Assembly: GCA_019828545.1 (NCBI GenBank)
Contig: JACVRA010000259.1
Location: 97,914-161,913 of the forward strand
Direction: 5' to 3'
DNA from: Paracamarosporium sp. OC-R06-R3
Taxonomy: Eukaryota > Ascomycota > Dothideomycetes > Pleosporales > Didymosphaeriaceae
DNA length: 64,000 nucleotides
Part shown: positions 1-10,833 of the stretch, in pieces
Layout of the letters: the number at the start of each line of letters is the position of its first letter
Position numbering within the stretch: the first letter of the stretch is position 1
Made by a program: the position numbers and the translations under genes
Notes under the pieces: model-generated
Told to the model about the DNA's origin: nothing
What the model saw: the letters and a program-made list of their open reading frames with translations, nothing else
Databases searched by the model: none

Positions 1-344
1 AAACAGGAACAGCCCAAGTCGCGTTCGTCGTTCGTGCGGGCGTCAGCCCAGGGACCGGAGGCTGGCCCAGGACGGTAATCATCGCTGAAAGTCTCGAGAA
101 TGTTAGATTTAAATAATGGCACTCTCAGCCTCCTAGTACTGGTCCTCATTGTTCCAGTACTTCTCAAAGCACAAAGGCTATTGCGGTATAAGACAACACT
201 GTGCTTGTACGCTCATCGTTCTACTGATTTGTCAAGTCGAGTTATTATTATACGACGCTTGGCAAGCCCCCTTCCTCCTTGTTCTTCAGCTGGAACCCCA
301 GGATCCAGAAACGGATCTCTTCTCATTTCAACACACAACTCGAC

Positions 345-1781
345 ATGAGGCACGGCAGGAGAACTGTGCTGACTGCTGGCCTTGTGGCCCTAGGTATGCA
401 ACCATACATTTGCCCTTTTCGACAACATGTAAATGCGCAGGCGTAATTGACCAATAGCAGCGACTCGTGCAGTAGCTCAGGTGGCCAGCACCTGCCCTTC
501 GACAGACGTCTGCTTCAAGCTCAACATCCCTGAGAGTACTGCGTCGTCCGGCAATGGAGACATCTTCTTCCAAATTTCTGCTCCAGATACCTACGAGTAT
601 GTTGCCCTCGGTCAGGGCAGCAGCATGTCCGGGGCGAACATCTTTGTCGTGTATACCTCTGGAAACGGAAATGTGACACTGTCGCCACGATTAGGAACGG
701 GACACGTCATGCCACAGTTTAATAGTGATGCGCAAGTAACCTTGTTGGAAGGATCCGGAGTTTCGGGTGGTAAGATGGTCGCCAATGTGCGATGTAAGTA
801 TCCCTTGAATACCACTTCACACGTGATCTAACCATCGTGCAGGTTCAAGCTGTAACAGCTGGTCTGGGGGTTCTGCAAGTTTCTCAGGAAGTAGTGGTAC
901 CTGGATCTATGCCATGCATCAATCGGGAGGTTCCAAGGACAGTACGTCGCAGTCTGAGAGGATTGACCAACACGACCAAGAAGCATCTTTCACGTGGCCC
1001 TACGCCAACGCCAAAGGCGGAAACAGCGTCAATCCTCTTGTAAACTCTGGGAGCTCAGCATCTAGTACCGCAAGCGGGACTGTCCCTACAAATGATCCAT
1101 CTAATATCGGCTTCACACCACTTACTCCAGTGAACTCCTTCGGTAACACAAAGAAGATGCTGATCGCCCACGGCGTTCTTGCTGCGCTTGCCTTTGTCGT
1201 ATTCTTCCCCGTTGGCGCTATTACTATTCGCCTCGCTTCTTTCACCGGCATTGTCTGGTTTCATGCTGCGTTCCAAGTTTCTGCATACCTAGTCTACGTC
1301 GCCGCCTTTGGTCTTGGCGTCTATATCGCGAACGATTTTGAACTGGTAAGTATCGATTATACTTTTAAAGTCTGTTGTACTGATACTGCTGAAGCTCTCC
1401 GAGACACACCCCATCATCGGCATCGTCGTCTTCGCTCTACTCTTCTTCCAGCCCATCTTCGGCTTTCTACACCACACCATGTACAAGAAATACCAGACCC
1501 GCACTGCATGGTCGCACCTCCATTTGTGGCTAGGCCGTTCTGCCATCACTCTTGGAATCATTAACGGCGGCTTGGGTCTCCAGCTTGCGGATAAGATGAA
1601 CCTAAGCTCTAGGTCGGGCATGATCGCGTATGGGGTGGTTGCTGGTGTCATTTGGCTGGTGTGGGTGGCTTCTATAATCATTGGTGAGAGAAGACGGAGC
1701 AGAGTAGTGGCTAATGCGCCGCCCAAGGATTCGGGGAGTCCGAGGCAAGTGAGCGAGGCGCATCCGGCGAACGGACATTAG
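345..1781 (+). CDS. Secreted/membrane DOMON (CDH-cytochrome-like) plus cytochrome b561 protein
   Basis: Four exons (345-393, 461-793, 843-1345, 1395-1781) join to 423 residues in frame. The first exon, spliced to an acceptor at 460, gives a signal peptide that ends in an AVAQ-type cleavage site. Next comes a beta-rich extracellular DOMON domain of the cellobiose-dehydrogenase cytochrome type (to about residue 200), then a Ser/Thr linker. After the linker follow several hydrophobic spans with a b561-like pattern: LIAHGVLAAL, then WFHAAFQV, HPIIGIVVFALLFFQP with FLHH, and WSHLHLWLGR, whose histidines are candidate heme ligands. Such proteins are thought to pass electrons across the plasma membrane to extracellular acceptors. 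The C-terminal tail is short, basic and cytosolic. The family call is firm; the redox partner is unknown. Confidence 0.88.
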
Positions 1782-2278
1782 CTCCGAAGTAGGGGATGTT
1801 CCAAGAGTAGAGGCTGAATGAAAGAGAGGCACAGAAGAGGTTAGAATATTTTACTTAGACGCATACTGACTCTGTTTTCATATGGTTTTGAGGCATTCCA
1901 ACGTCGGTGGGTGTGCTTATGTTAGTAGGTTTGAAATCTCATGATGTATCACAAAGTGAGGCACTTCAGGACATCATGAGGAGTCTGGTGTGTTCAGACC
2001 ACCGACAATGAAGTCGTGATTTGATGCCCCGTCAGTGTCATGTGAGGTCAATTCCGCGGTGACTGCCCTACTGGTTTTCTCAATCGGGTTAGCGTGCGTG
2101 CACGAGCCAATCGAGGGGCATTCATCTCCCAGACGATTTTCGGCCAGGCAGGCAATCAACAAACAACACCAGGCACTTTCCACCCACACATAGAGGCCAC
2201 GCTTTTCGCTGCCGCGACTGAACGCGATTTTATCGTTATCGTGCCACACCACACATTTCCGAGGCTCTGCTGTCCAAC
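1782..2278. other. Intergenic region, no gene seen
   Basis: This stretch lies between the DOMON-b561 stop and the EB1 start. Open frames on the minus strand here overlap the first EB1 exons and have no recognisable domain. It should hold the 3' end of the upstream transcript and the EB1 promoter. Confidence 0.5.
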
Positions 2279-3276
2279 ATGGGAGAATCAAGGTGCGATC
2301 GCCACGATGGGCTCCAATAGCCAACCCTCCGCACTGTCCACGAATTTTGACTGACCTTACTTCTTTCACAGACAAGAACTCGTCGCATGGCTGAACAACC
2401 TCCTCCAGCTCAACATCACGAAGGTCGAACAATGCGGTACTGGGTACGTTATTATATGGGATCTTTGAGGGATCGTGAGCCCTTGTGCATGGGCGGTTGG
2501 TAGGAGCATATGCTGACGGGTTTACAGGGCAGCGCTATGTCAGGTCTTTGACAGCATATTCTGTGAGTCTCGCTCCGCTCTAGATTTGCAACGGATCAGC
2601 CACTGATGCCAATAGATGACGTGCCGATGGCGAGGGTCAAATTCAACGCCAACACCGAATACGCCTATCTACAAAACTTTAAGATATTGCAGAGTGTGTT
2701 TCACAAAGCCACATATCGTCATTGGAAGCGCTAATAGCTCGGTCAGACACGTTTGCCAAGCACAATGTCGATAAGCCCATCCCCGTCCAGCAGCTGGTCA
2801 AATGCAAGATGCAGGACAACCTCGAATTCCTCCAGTTTGCCAAGAGATACTGGGACCAGTACTTCCCCGGCCATGAATACGATGCGCTTGCCCGCCGTAA
2901 CGGACAAGCCGGACTCGCCACAGGTGCATCTGCACCTCGAGCAGCCCCCGCAGCCGCCCGCAGAGCCCCCGCCGCTAGCAACTCAGCAGCTCCCCGGACA
3001 CGAACACCGCTTGGAGGTGGGGGTGCCGCAAGTGCTGCCCTTCGCGAGGAGAATAATGTGCTTAAGGAGACGGTGGCGGGCCTCGAGCGCGAGCGCGACT
3101 TCTACTTCAGCAAGCTGCGCGACATCGAGCTGCTGATCCAGCAGGCAATGGAGGCGGATCCTGAACTGGAAAAAGACGAGGGTTTGCTCAAGCAGATCCA
3201 GAACATCTTGTATTCGACGGAGGAAGGCTTTGAGATTCCCGCTGAGACAGAGGGTGGTGAGGAAGAGACATTCTAG
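2279..3276 (+). CDS. BIM1: EB1/Bim1/Mal3 microtubule plus-end-tracking protein
   Basis: Five exons (2279-2292, 2372-2443, 2528-2562, 2616-2693, 2747-3276) give 242 residues. The N-terminal calponin-homology domain (about residues 1-105) shows the conserved runs RQELVAWLNNLL, CQVFDSIF, PMARVKFNA, EYAYLQNFKILQ and FLQFAKRYWDQYFPGHEYDA. An Ala/Pro/Arg-rich linker follows, then the EB1 homology coiled coil (LKETVAGLERERDFYFSKLR) and an acidic tail. The protein binds growing microtubule ends and recruits other tip proteins during mitosis and polar growth. The split of the 5' end into very small exons is common for this gene in filamentous fungi. Length and domain order fit the family. The tail ends in EEETF, close to but not the same as the EEY/F motif bound by CAP-Gly proteins. 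Confidence 0.95.
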
Positions 3277-3731
3277 GTGATGCTTTGATTGATGCATTTG
3301 AGCGCGGGGCTAAGGCTGGGATACCATTTCCTTAATTTTTGTTTGCGACGAGCCACGAAAACGAGATGCGAGGATGAAGGTCTAAGAGTCTTGTGCGATA
3401 TGGGCGGGTCGTGCTGATAGAAGAAGAAGGAGCACATCAGTTATCTACGCAAGCGCTGCATTCTCACACGTCTGTAGGCGTAGGTCCAGAACACACTGTG
3501 AGCGAGGATCCTGAGGGAGAGGAGAATCAGTGCATAATTCACGCCTTTCATCTTTTCACCGAGATCGTTATAACAGTCCACAGTCTCACTACATCTGCAT
3601 GCACAACTTTTATTTCATGTCACTCCTCTCATATTCCTTTCGTCTACCACCCCCACAACTTTACAACGAGAGACGACGCATTCTCCCCACCGGCTCCGTC
3701 AAGTTCTGCGGATACGGCATCCCTTCTACAT
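3277..3731. other. Intergenic, convergent 3' region
   Basis: This lies between the EB1 stop and the minus-strand small secreted gene. The long plus-strand open frame here is antisense to that gene, is low in complexity and has no domain. No other feature is seen. Confidence 0.4.
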
Positions 3732-4121
3732 TCACCACCCCAATCGTCGCCACCCCCCAAGGCCACGTATTCGTGCAAAGGAAAACCGGGAATTCAGCCT
3801 GTGGCTCCTATCCTCACAATAAGCCTTTCCATCTCCCACTTCTGCTCCTACCCAATCCCCACAAACAATCAAAATCAAAATCAAACGTACCGATTCAACA
3901 CAGCACATAAACCCATTCGGGTACGCCTCTGTCGAGCACTCTGTAAGGTTCTGCGCTGGGACCGCGGCGTCGCCGCAGGGTCCTGTCACCGCGGTCGAGA
4001 GCGATGGGCAGCATGTTGGACTGAAGCCTGTGTCGCAGGTTCCTGGGTCATCTTGGGCGGTGGTCAGGCGGGTGGTGGTTAGGAGGATGAGAGGGGTAAG
4101 ATTGTGGATGTGGAAGCGCAT
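3732..4121 (-). CDS. Small secreted cysteine-rich protein, hydrophobin-like spacing
   Basis: The ATG at 4121 opens a signal peptide (MRFHIHNLTPLILLTTTRLT, then TAQ). A short mature region follows with the pattern C-x7-CC-x10-C-x12-C-x10-CC. That resembles the first six cysteines of hydrophobins (C-CC-C-C-CC-C), small amphipathic surface proteins of fungal walls. A donor (GTACGT) sits right after the second CC pair. Several acceptors in the next 60-80 bases are possible, so the C-terminus is unresolved; one choice adds a further cysteine in AYCED. The end given is the stop of the unspliced frame and may be wrong. It could be a non-hydrophobin effector-like protein instead. Confidence 0.5.
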   Translation of the reverse strand: MRFHIHNLTPLILLTTTRLTTAQDDPGTCDTGFSPTCCPSLSTAVTGPCGDAAVPAQNLTECSTEAYPNGFMCCVESVRLILILIVCGDWVGAEVGDGKAYCEDRSHRLNSRFSFARIRGLGGWRRLGW

Positions 4122-5075
4122 TTTGGGTTTGGAAGGTGGTTGATGAAGGTATTCGGGAGAATAGGGAATGCAGGGTAGGGTGTATGTGATAGTGGTTTTA
4201 TGCTGGGTGGGTGGTGGTACGGAGAGAGGGGCTGGGGGTTGTGGGAGGGTGATGCGGGTGATGGGTTGTGTTGGGAAGATAGTGTACGGGTGTAGAGAAA
4301 ATGGTGACAAGGGCGCTTGAAAACATAGAAGGACTGGAGTGCCGTAGTGTGTTGTAGGTGCTCTGCTTGTTGCGTTGGACAACCAGGATCCATATCTCTG
4401 CGCACACTTCTTCCGGTGATGCGGTGTTATCCAGTGACATGCATTATCTGTGCTCCGATACTATGATACACCCTTCTTGTACCTGCTCAAAGAGTCATGC
4501 AAAGCTATTACCCGCACGTCTCATCCGTTTTCGTAGTCTGCACGTCGGGATCAGTCACATTTTCCCGGGAATTCCTCTTTAGCGAGAAACGTTTCTTTTT
4601 GGGACGACGGAGCTTTGTGACATGGTTTGATCTGAACGATCAATAAAAAAATTACTAAGGGAGTCTTCACGTGGTTTTGCGGCTTATGGAGGTTGCTCCA
4701 AGCCCAAGACTATTGTGCTCGTTGTGAGCTCCGATGAACGTATACCTGGGGTTTGCAATGTACGGCTTGGATGAGGGCAAAAAACGTGATGATCATGTCG
4801 TTGAAGATGATACAGCTTGTAATACTTCAACTTCCTAACAGTTCACTCGTTGTGTAAAATATTATGAAACAAGCAACTTGTGGTATTGATGGAGATCATT
4901 GCTAGGCCGTTATTAATCCCTGTAAACTATGTGTTTCCTGACTATGTTTGCCAGTCACCGAAATCCAAACCTCATTACAGGCCGTCGAGCGAACACGCAC
5001 CGCAAATACCAATGTGAACGAACCGTCCTTTGAGAATCACTCAACTTATTCGCGACAACCGCATCTTGAAGGTGC
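4122..5075. other. Intergenic, no gene seen
   Basis: This spans the upstream region of the small secreted gene and the 3' side of the alpha/beta hydrolase. The minus-strand frames upstream of 4121 are proline/threonine-rich and look like a pyrimidine-rich promoter read as protein. Nothing else can be supported. Confidence 0.4.
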
Positions 5076-6563
5076 TTAATCCGCCGCCAACCTCATAGTG
5101 CTGAGATTGCCCGCTCGCACCTTCTGAATATGCTCAATCGCCTCGATCAGATGCGGCACAAACTTCTGCGGATTCTCCGTCGCAGGGAAGTGGCCCAACT
5201 CCGGCATCGCCTTGTGCTTCGCGCCCGGGATCTTGTCTGCCGTTTTCTGCGACATCTCGGGTGTGTTCGACCAATCGTACTCGCCGGTGAGCATGTAGAC
5301 GGGACAGGCGTTCGTGTCGATGTTTGCGACGCGCGATCGGCCGTCCCAGCCACCGAAGTAGAAGTCTAGATCGCCGTGGAAAATCTAAAGATGGTGTGTT
5401 AGGGAGGATATCGAGAAGTAAGGTAAGCTGATACTCACGCCGTATGCTTGGCTGCTGTATAGGTGCCATATGAGCTGCTTATTCACATGTGGTGCTGTTG
5501 GCGACATCATCTATACCTCGTTAGCAATGATGAAACAAAGTTATAGAAGTTTACACGTACTCCATATACCCGTTCGGGGTTGAACAGCGATTGGTTTACA
5601 TATGGCGATCGATCGTGCCACTCCCGTTCCATGTTGAGATACTCAGAGCTAGACAACGTTAGCAACCGCCCTCCAAGTTCTTCGAAAGACTACTGACCCT
5701 TGCAGTGGAATAGTGCCAATAGCTCCGACTTCCTTGTGCCTAGTCGCAACAGCCAGACACACCTGACCAGCCATACTAGCACCACAGATGATGGGTCTTC
5801 GCAACCCCAGCGTCTTGACAAAAGCAGCGATGATACCGACATAGCTATCCTCAGTATTTGTATGCTCGCCCGGGTACTGCTGAGAAGGAAAGCTTCTTCC
5901 ATGCCCAGGCAGGTCAAAAGCATACATGGTACATCTCGACCGCATCCTGGAGTCATTCATGACTCCGTGATATTGTCGGCTGTCGCTACCGGCCGTATGG
6001 AGGAACACAATCGCCTGCTTGCCCTCCCCGGAATACTCATAAAAGATTTTGGTTCGGCCCCAGACGGGGGCATCGAGGAACACATATTTACCTGTGAGGT
6101 AGTCTCTGTCGGGCTCCGGCTGCGAATCCTCCTTCATCGGTCCGCAGTGGGCATCGTGTGCAAGCTCGAGGACTCGTCGCCAGACGTGGGTCCAGTGCGC
6201 GAACTCTGTCTCGTCGCCCTGTACTTCGATGCCTTTTTGCTTGATGTTCATACCATACATGCCCCAGTAGCTTTGGTATGGCGCGACGGGCACTTCCTTG
6301 AAAAATCCCTCCCAATGCTCCGGGAGCGCGGAAAGCGTGAAGAGTGCATCCTTCGAAGAACCAGCTTTGGCCTTTGCGGAGCCATTGCTGACTTCGATTA
6401 GGATTGTGTTGTCGGAGCCGCTGGATTTGATTCCAAAAGTTGCCGGCTTGTCAATTGCATTCGATGTCGTGAATGCTTTCAGCTGACCGTCAGATTGGAG
6501 GAGCTGGGAAAACTTGTCGAAGCTCCCTTTAAGAGCGCCTGGAAGATCAGACCAACTAGCCAT
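5076..6563 (-). CDS. Alpha/beta hydrolase with an N-terminal SCP2-like region
   Basis: Four exons (6563-5698, 5648-5561, 5510-5439, 5384-5076) give 444 residues. Residues 1 to about 130 look like a sterol-carrier-protein-2-type fold (KPATFGIKSS, ALFTLSALPEHWEGFF). This is judged from pattern only. The rest is an alpha/beta hydrolase: oxyanion region VFLHTAG, nucleophile elbow CGASMAG (GxSxA instead of GxSxG), acid in TGEYDW, and catalytic His in ELGHFP. The substrate is unknown; the lid region around MEREWHDRSPYVNQ is family-specific. The elbow with Ala in place of the last Gly occurs in some family members and does not by itself suggest loss of activity. Promoter sequence lies above 6563. 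Confidence 0.82.
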
Positions 6564-9033
6564 ATTTCAGGTGCAAATCGACGGTCTCAGAGTTTGGATT
6601 GGTTCGTGCAGAGTGTACGGAGGTATGAACCACGAAGGATGCAACTACTCAACAAAGCCACGCTGGGGGTAAGCAACACCCTACCGGCGGATGTCCCCTC
6701 ATATACATGGCTTTCCGTATTCCCAGAGCTATGAGGTCAGGCGGGGTAGACCGGACGGCTTCTGGTGCGGGGTGGATGCACGTGGGTCCATAGTCTGGTA
6801 CACGAGGGGATAGCTCCGGTAGCCCTTTGTTAGCATAGTTGACGAATGTGGTGAGAGACGACCCTGATGACCTTTCTAGTATAGGTGAGACCATGGGGCG
6901 CGGTCCGCTGCGGGGACGAAGTTTGGGTGTAAGCTAGTCTTGAAGAGGCAAAGTGGTGGTCCACGATGGCGTACACTTCCGATGCATGATACGTCCATCC
7001 TTTTCTCCACTATCATGGTATATTACACTACATGATCACCATGCTTTTGCCGTACCCTGGTTAACGATCATGGTTCAAGGGTTTTGATTGTGGATACCGG
7101 CGGTTGGCATTACAAGACGCATTGTCTAAATGGGACTTTAAAAGGCCACAGTTTGACTATCTCAGCACTGGTTTATAGGCCAGTAGAAGTTGAGTTCATG
7201 AAACCCAACCACTTCAAAGATCAGGAACCTGACTTGGCGTGAGGCATAAAGCACTCGGCACTCGGTTGGTTGAACAAATGTTGTACACGGACAAACGGAG
7301 GAACATGCACGTGCTCACCCTCGGTATCTCGATTCGCGCAGGATTCGAAAAGGGTTGTATGAGAGGGAACATGTAGAGAGAATAATAGGGCAGCCATAAT
7401 TACGAACTAACACAAACCTTTCATAGCCTAAACTTTGACCAAACAGATCAGTACCTCCTCCTAAAGAACAAACAGCTTTGGGTCTCCTAAGGACCCAACT
7501 TACGATTAACCGTTCACGTTAACACAAGGTGGTGGTACTCAGTTTTCTAATATAACGAATCTTACGAAGAGCACATCAGGACTCGTAAATCTGAACATGT
7601 CCCAGAAAAAGGTCAACAAAGAGCAAGCACCGCCTGACTTATCGAAAGGAGGCTTTCCCCCAAAGACAGTGTAGCTACAGGGCTTCTAATAGGGGAAAAA
7701 TGACTATGTAATCCCAATATAGAACTGGATCCCTTTTTTTTTTTCTAAACGCTCGTTCTAAAACTTTCTATCTCATCGTACATCCCCTTTTCCTACCCAA
7801 CAGACAAGCCCTTCCTAACAGAACCATCTACATCGCAAACCAAGTAATTCTCCTAGTATCGTACCTCTTTGCCTTACATCCCAATCCAAATCTGAATCTC
7901 ACAACCTATTACTCTAACTTTGTAACGGTAGGCATACTCGCCGAACACTTTTTCAACACCCCTCAGCCTGCAGAGCGATATCGTTAAGCAAGAAGACACG
8001 GAAGAAGAAAGAGCAACCAAAAGGAGCGTGTAAAACGACAACGTTATTGATCCGAGGTAGATACCGAACACCCCGTATTACATGCATGCATACTACACCC
8101 ACCCAGACAAACCTCGGTACACCCACACAGCGCTATTCCCCCCTCGCAGCATGCACAACTCAGACCAACACACCACACAAACCGCTCACACATATACTTT
8201 GCAAAAGTTCAATTCACTTCACTTTACTTGATCCATTCATTTCATTTCATTTACTTAATTCCCATCCTACCCAACCCCACAAAGCGGAGCGCGGAAACCC
8301 ACACTCTACGCACCCTCCCATATCCACGCACATACCTTCTCATCTCCTCCCTCGGCAACACACCACCTGTATCACCAGCACCAAAAGGCGCCCATAATCA
8401 TCATTCCATATAATCATATCTCATATACAGCGAGCGAGGGAACATATGCATGCATGTATGTACCCATGCACGCATTTCAACGAGGGACTTCGCAAGAACC
8501 AAGGAACGCGCAAGAACGCCTGCAAATGAGCACCACCAGTACCACCAGGACGCGTACCCGTGTCAGAGCAGGTACGGGCCAAAGTGTAGATTTCTTCTTC
8601 TTCAGAGTAAAACACGAGTAGGAAATGTCATCAAGCTCTGTGAGCTTGGATAGGGTAGGATAAAGGAAAGGAAAAGAAGTGAGTACATCATTTACAAAAG
8701 CGGACTACATTTCGCAAACACCATCACTGTTGATGGTAGATTCGAATGCATGTAGCGAAGTTGGAAAGCACAGGGAAAGTAAAAAAGTCAAGCCTGGTCT
8801 TTCGACGGACGAGGAACAAAGGAAAAATAATGGCAATAAAACAGGACTGAAACGACAAAAGTCAGGCATGGGTATCCAGCGGTAAACGTGTATCGTGTAT
8901 GGTTTGCGTGCTGTTGATCAAAGTGTCCAATGCCTCGTTTCCAGATAACAGACATCAGCCATACCAGCTTGCTCGCCTGCTCGGGATAGCATAACACTTT
9001 TACGTGATTGCCCTGAGCACGGCATTGACGCCG
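6564..9033. other. 2.5-kb gene desert between two minus-strand genes
   Basis: No open frame here has a domain, signal peptide or plausible exon set. The longest frames are short and of biased composition (for example Thr/His/Pro-rich near 8.05-8.4 kb). The part next to 9033 is likely the 3' untranslated region of the J-domain gene. The part next to 6563 is the hydrolase promoter. Confidence 0.4.
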
Positions 9034-10833
9034 CTAGTAAACATACGTGGCATGTCTGCCCAACGTAGGCTTTGAATACTCTCGATCCCTGTCACGGCCG
9101 CTGCTGCTTTGAGGTCCTGCCCACCGAATGTCATCGGGCCCAATCTTTCGCGAGTACGAGACTTTGTCCGGCGAGAAGCTCGTCTGACGGCGCGCATTCT
9201 CACGTCGCGTAGAATCAGAGCCGATCTCTCCGTAGAGGGGACGGGAACGGCCACGATCCTCATTCATGTTCATGGTTGCGGAGCGTCCGAGTGGGGGTGG
9301 CTGAGCAGATGACTTGTTGGGTGTGGTAGACGTGTATCTGGATGAAGATTCGGCAGGTCTATTAGCGCCCATTGGAGGGCGGCTAAGTGGCGATGGTGAC
9401 CGGTGGCGTTGTCGCTCTGGCTCGCGAAGCACAGTACGATGACCGTTGGCCACTCCTACGTCTTCAGGCGCCAAGCTGACGCCTCCGCCGGGCGTGGGGT
9501 AGTAGTACCGCTTGGTGGAGGATGGAGGCGGGATTGATGGGTAGGCCTCTGGGCTGCTAGCACCGGATTCATGTGGAGTGACTGACTCACGAAGACCCGA
9601 GGGGCGAGGCGCAGTCGATGTTTTGCGGCTGGCAGATGATGCCTGTGGCACTGTAGGCATCGTCTCAGAGCGACGGAACATGGGCGTAGGCGATGTTTCG
9701 GTGCGGCGGTGGTCGCGAGATGACTCTGTGTAGGATCGGTGCGGCGTCGTACGCGACACATGGATCTCAGCTGGCGAGGATGAGGAGTGCTTGAAGGAAG
9801 GCATTTTCCTGTCTTCCTCCCAGTCAACTATCTCGGGACCTTTGCGATCTCGTCCTGTTGGTGAGTGTCGGTCCCTCGGGCGTGCGGACGACCGACGGAC
9901 GACCTCTGGCCGTTCTCGTCGAGAGCGGCTGTCGCGACTCTCGTAGTAATCCCTTGCATCTCGCGAAGAGGCGGTTCTGCTTGGAGAAGGCCTTTCTGCG
10001 TCTGCCTTGGAGCTCATACGAATGTAGCGAACAGCATCGTTGGCCTGGTCGCTCAGCTTTTGTTTGCGGTCGTACTTGTCCTCGTAAGAGCGTCTGTCCT
10101 CTGCTTTGCGACGCAGGTCGGCAGCAGCCTTGCGAGCATCGTCTTCCTCGGCGCGTTTCCGAGCATCCTCGCTGCGTCTCTTGTATTCTGCCTCGTAGCG
10201 CGCCTTTTCGTCTCCAGAAGGGTCGCTGTCGCGTTCCCTTTCTGATGCAACGTGCCTACGGTCGCGGTCCCTTTCCTTGTCGCGCGACTTCTTGTAGTCG
10301 GATCTCGTCCGGTCCGAGGACTCTCTGGACGCTTTCTGCGGGCTCACTTTCTCGCGAGAGCCGCGCGACGAACTTTGTTTCGAGGGGTAGGCTTCGTATG
10401 TGTCGTACTTGCTGCGTGAACGCTCCTCGTAGTAACGGTCGTCGGAGTAGCGCGACGGCTTGTGCTCCTCGTAGCGTGCGGGACCGGTGGCCTTGAAGCT
10501 CGCGCCTGCGGGGGCCTGTGTTCGAACATCATAGCGTGCCGTCCGCACCTCTGGTCCGCTGCCGCTGGCTCCTCTCGCAGCCTTCTCTTTGCGGAGCTGG
10601 TCCAGCTTCACCTCGGCATCGTAGCGGGCGCGCGATTCTTCCTCGCCGATGAGCTCGTAAGCCTGCTGGATCTTGTGGAACTCCTCCTGTTTCTGCTTCT
10701 TCAGTGACTCATCCGTGACCTTGTCCGGGTGGCACTTGAGGACCAGTTTCCGGTAGGTCGACTTGATGGTCGCGGAGTCGACGTCCTTGGACAAGCCGAG
10801 GGCCAGATATGGGTCTGGTGGCAGCGGGTCCAT
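9034..10833 (-). CDS. DnaJ (J-domain) protein with long charged, Ser/Arg-rich tail
   Basis: This is a single exon of 599 residues. The J domain covers about residues 6-75, with the HPD triad that stimulates Hsp70 ATPase at residues 35-37, then the fourth helix (HKIQQAYELIGEEESRARYDAE). The rest (about 500 residues) is disordered and strongly charged: KDRERD-type repeats, SR/RD dipeptides and proline/serine runs. No zinc finger or C-terminal substrate domain is present, so it is a type III J protein. Similar J-plus-SR-rich proteins act with the spliceosome or chromatin, and a nuclear role is plausible but inferred. The start is the only Met before the J domain. Confidence 0.88.
   Translation of the reverse strand: MDPLPPDPYLALGLSKDVDSATIKSTYRKLVLKCHPDKVTDESLKKQKQEEFHKIQQAYELIGEEESRARYDAEVKLDQLRKEKAARGASGSGPEVRTARYDVRTQAPAGASFKATGPARYEEHKPSRYSDDRYYEERSRSKYDTYEAYPSKQSSSRGSREKVSPQKASRESSDRTRSDYKKSRDKERDRDRRHVASERERDSDPSGDEKARYEAEYKRRSEDARKRAEEDDARKAAADLRRKAEDRRSYEDKYDRKQKLSDQANDAVRYIRMSSKADAERPSPSRTASSRDARDYYESRDSRSRRERPEVVRRSSARPRDRHSPTGRDRKGPEIVDWEEDRKMPSFKHSSSSPAEIHVSRTTPHRSYTESSRDHRRTETSPTPMFRRSETMPTVPQASSASRKTSTAPRPSGLRESVTPHESGASSPEAYPSIPPPSSTKRYYYPTPGGGVSLAPEDVGVANGHRTVLREPERQRHRSPSPLSRPPMGANRPAESSSRYTSTTPNKSSAQPPPLGRSATMNMNEDRGRSRPLYGEIGSDSTRRENARRQTSFSPDKVSYSRKIGPDDIRWAGPQSSSGRDRDREYSKPTLGRHATYVY

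Noticed and set aside
3393..4082. Plus-strand frame of 229 codons
   Set aside because: It is antisense to the small secreted gene, with mixed low-complexity composition and no splice or domain support.
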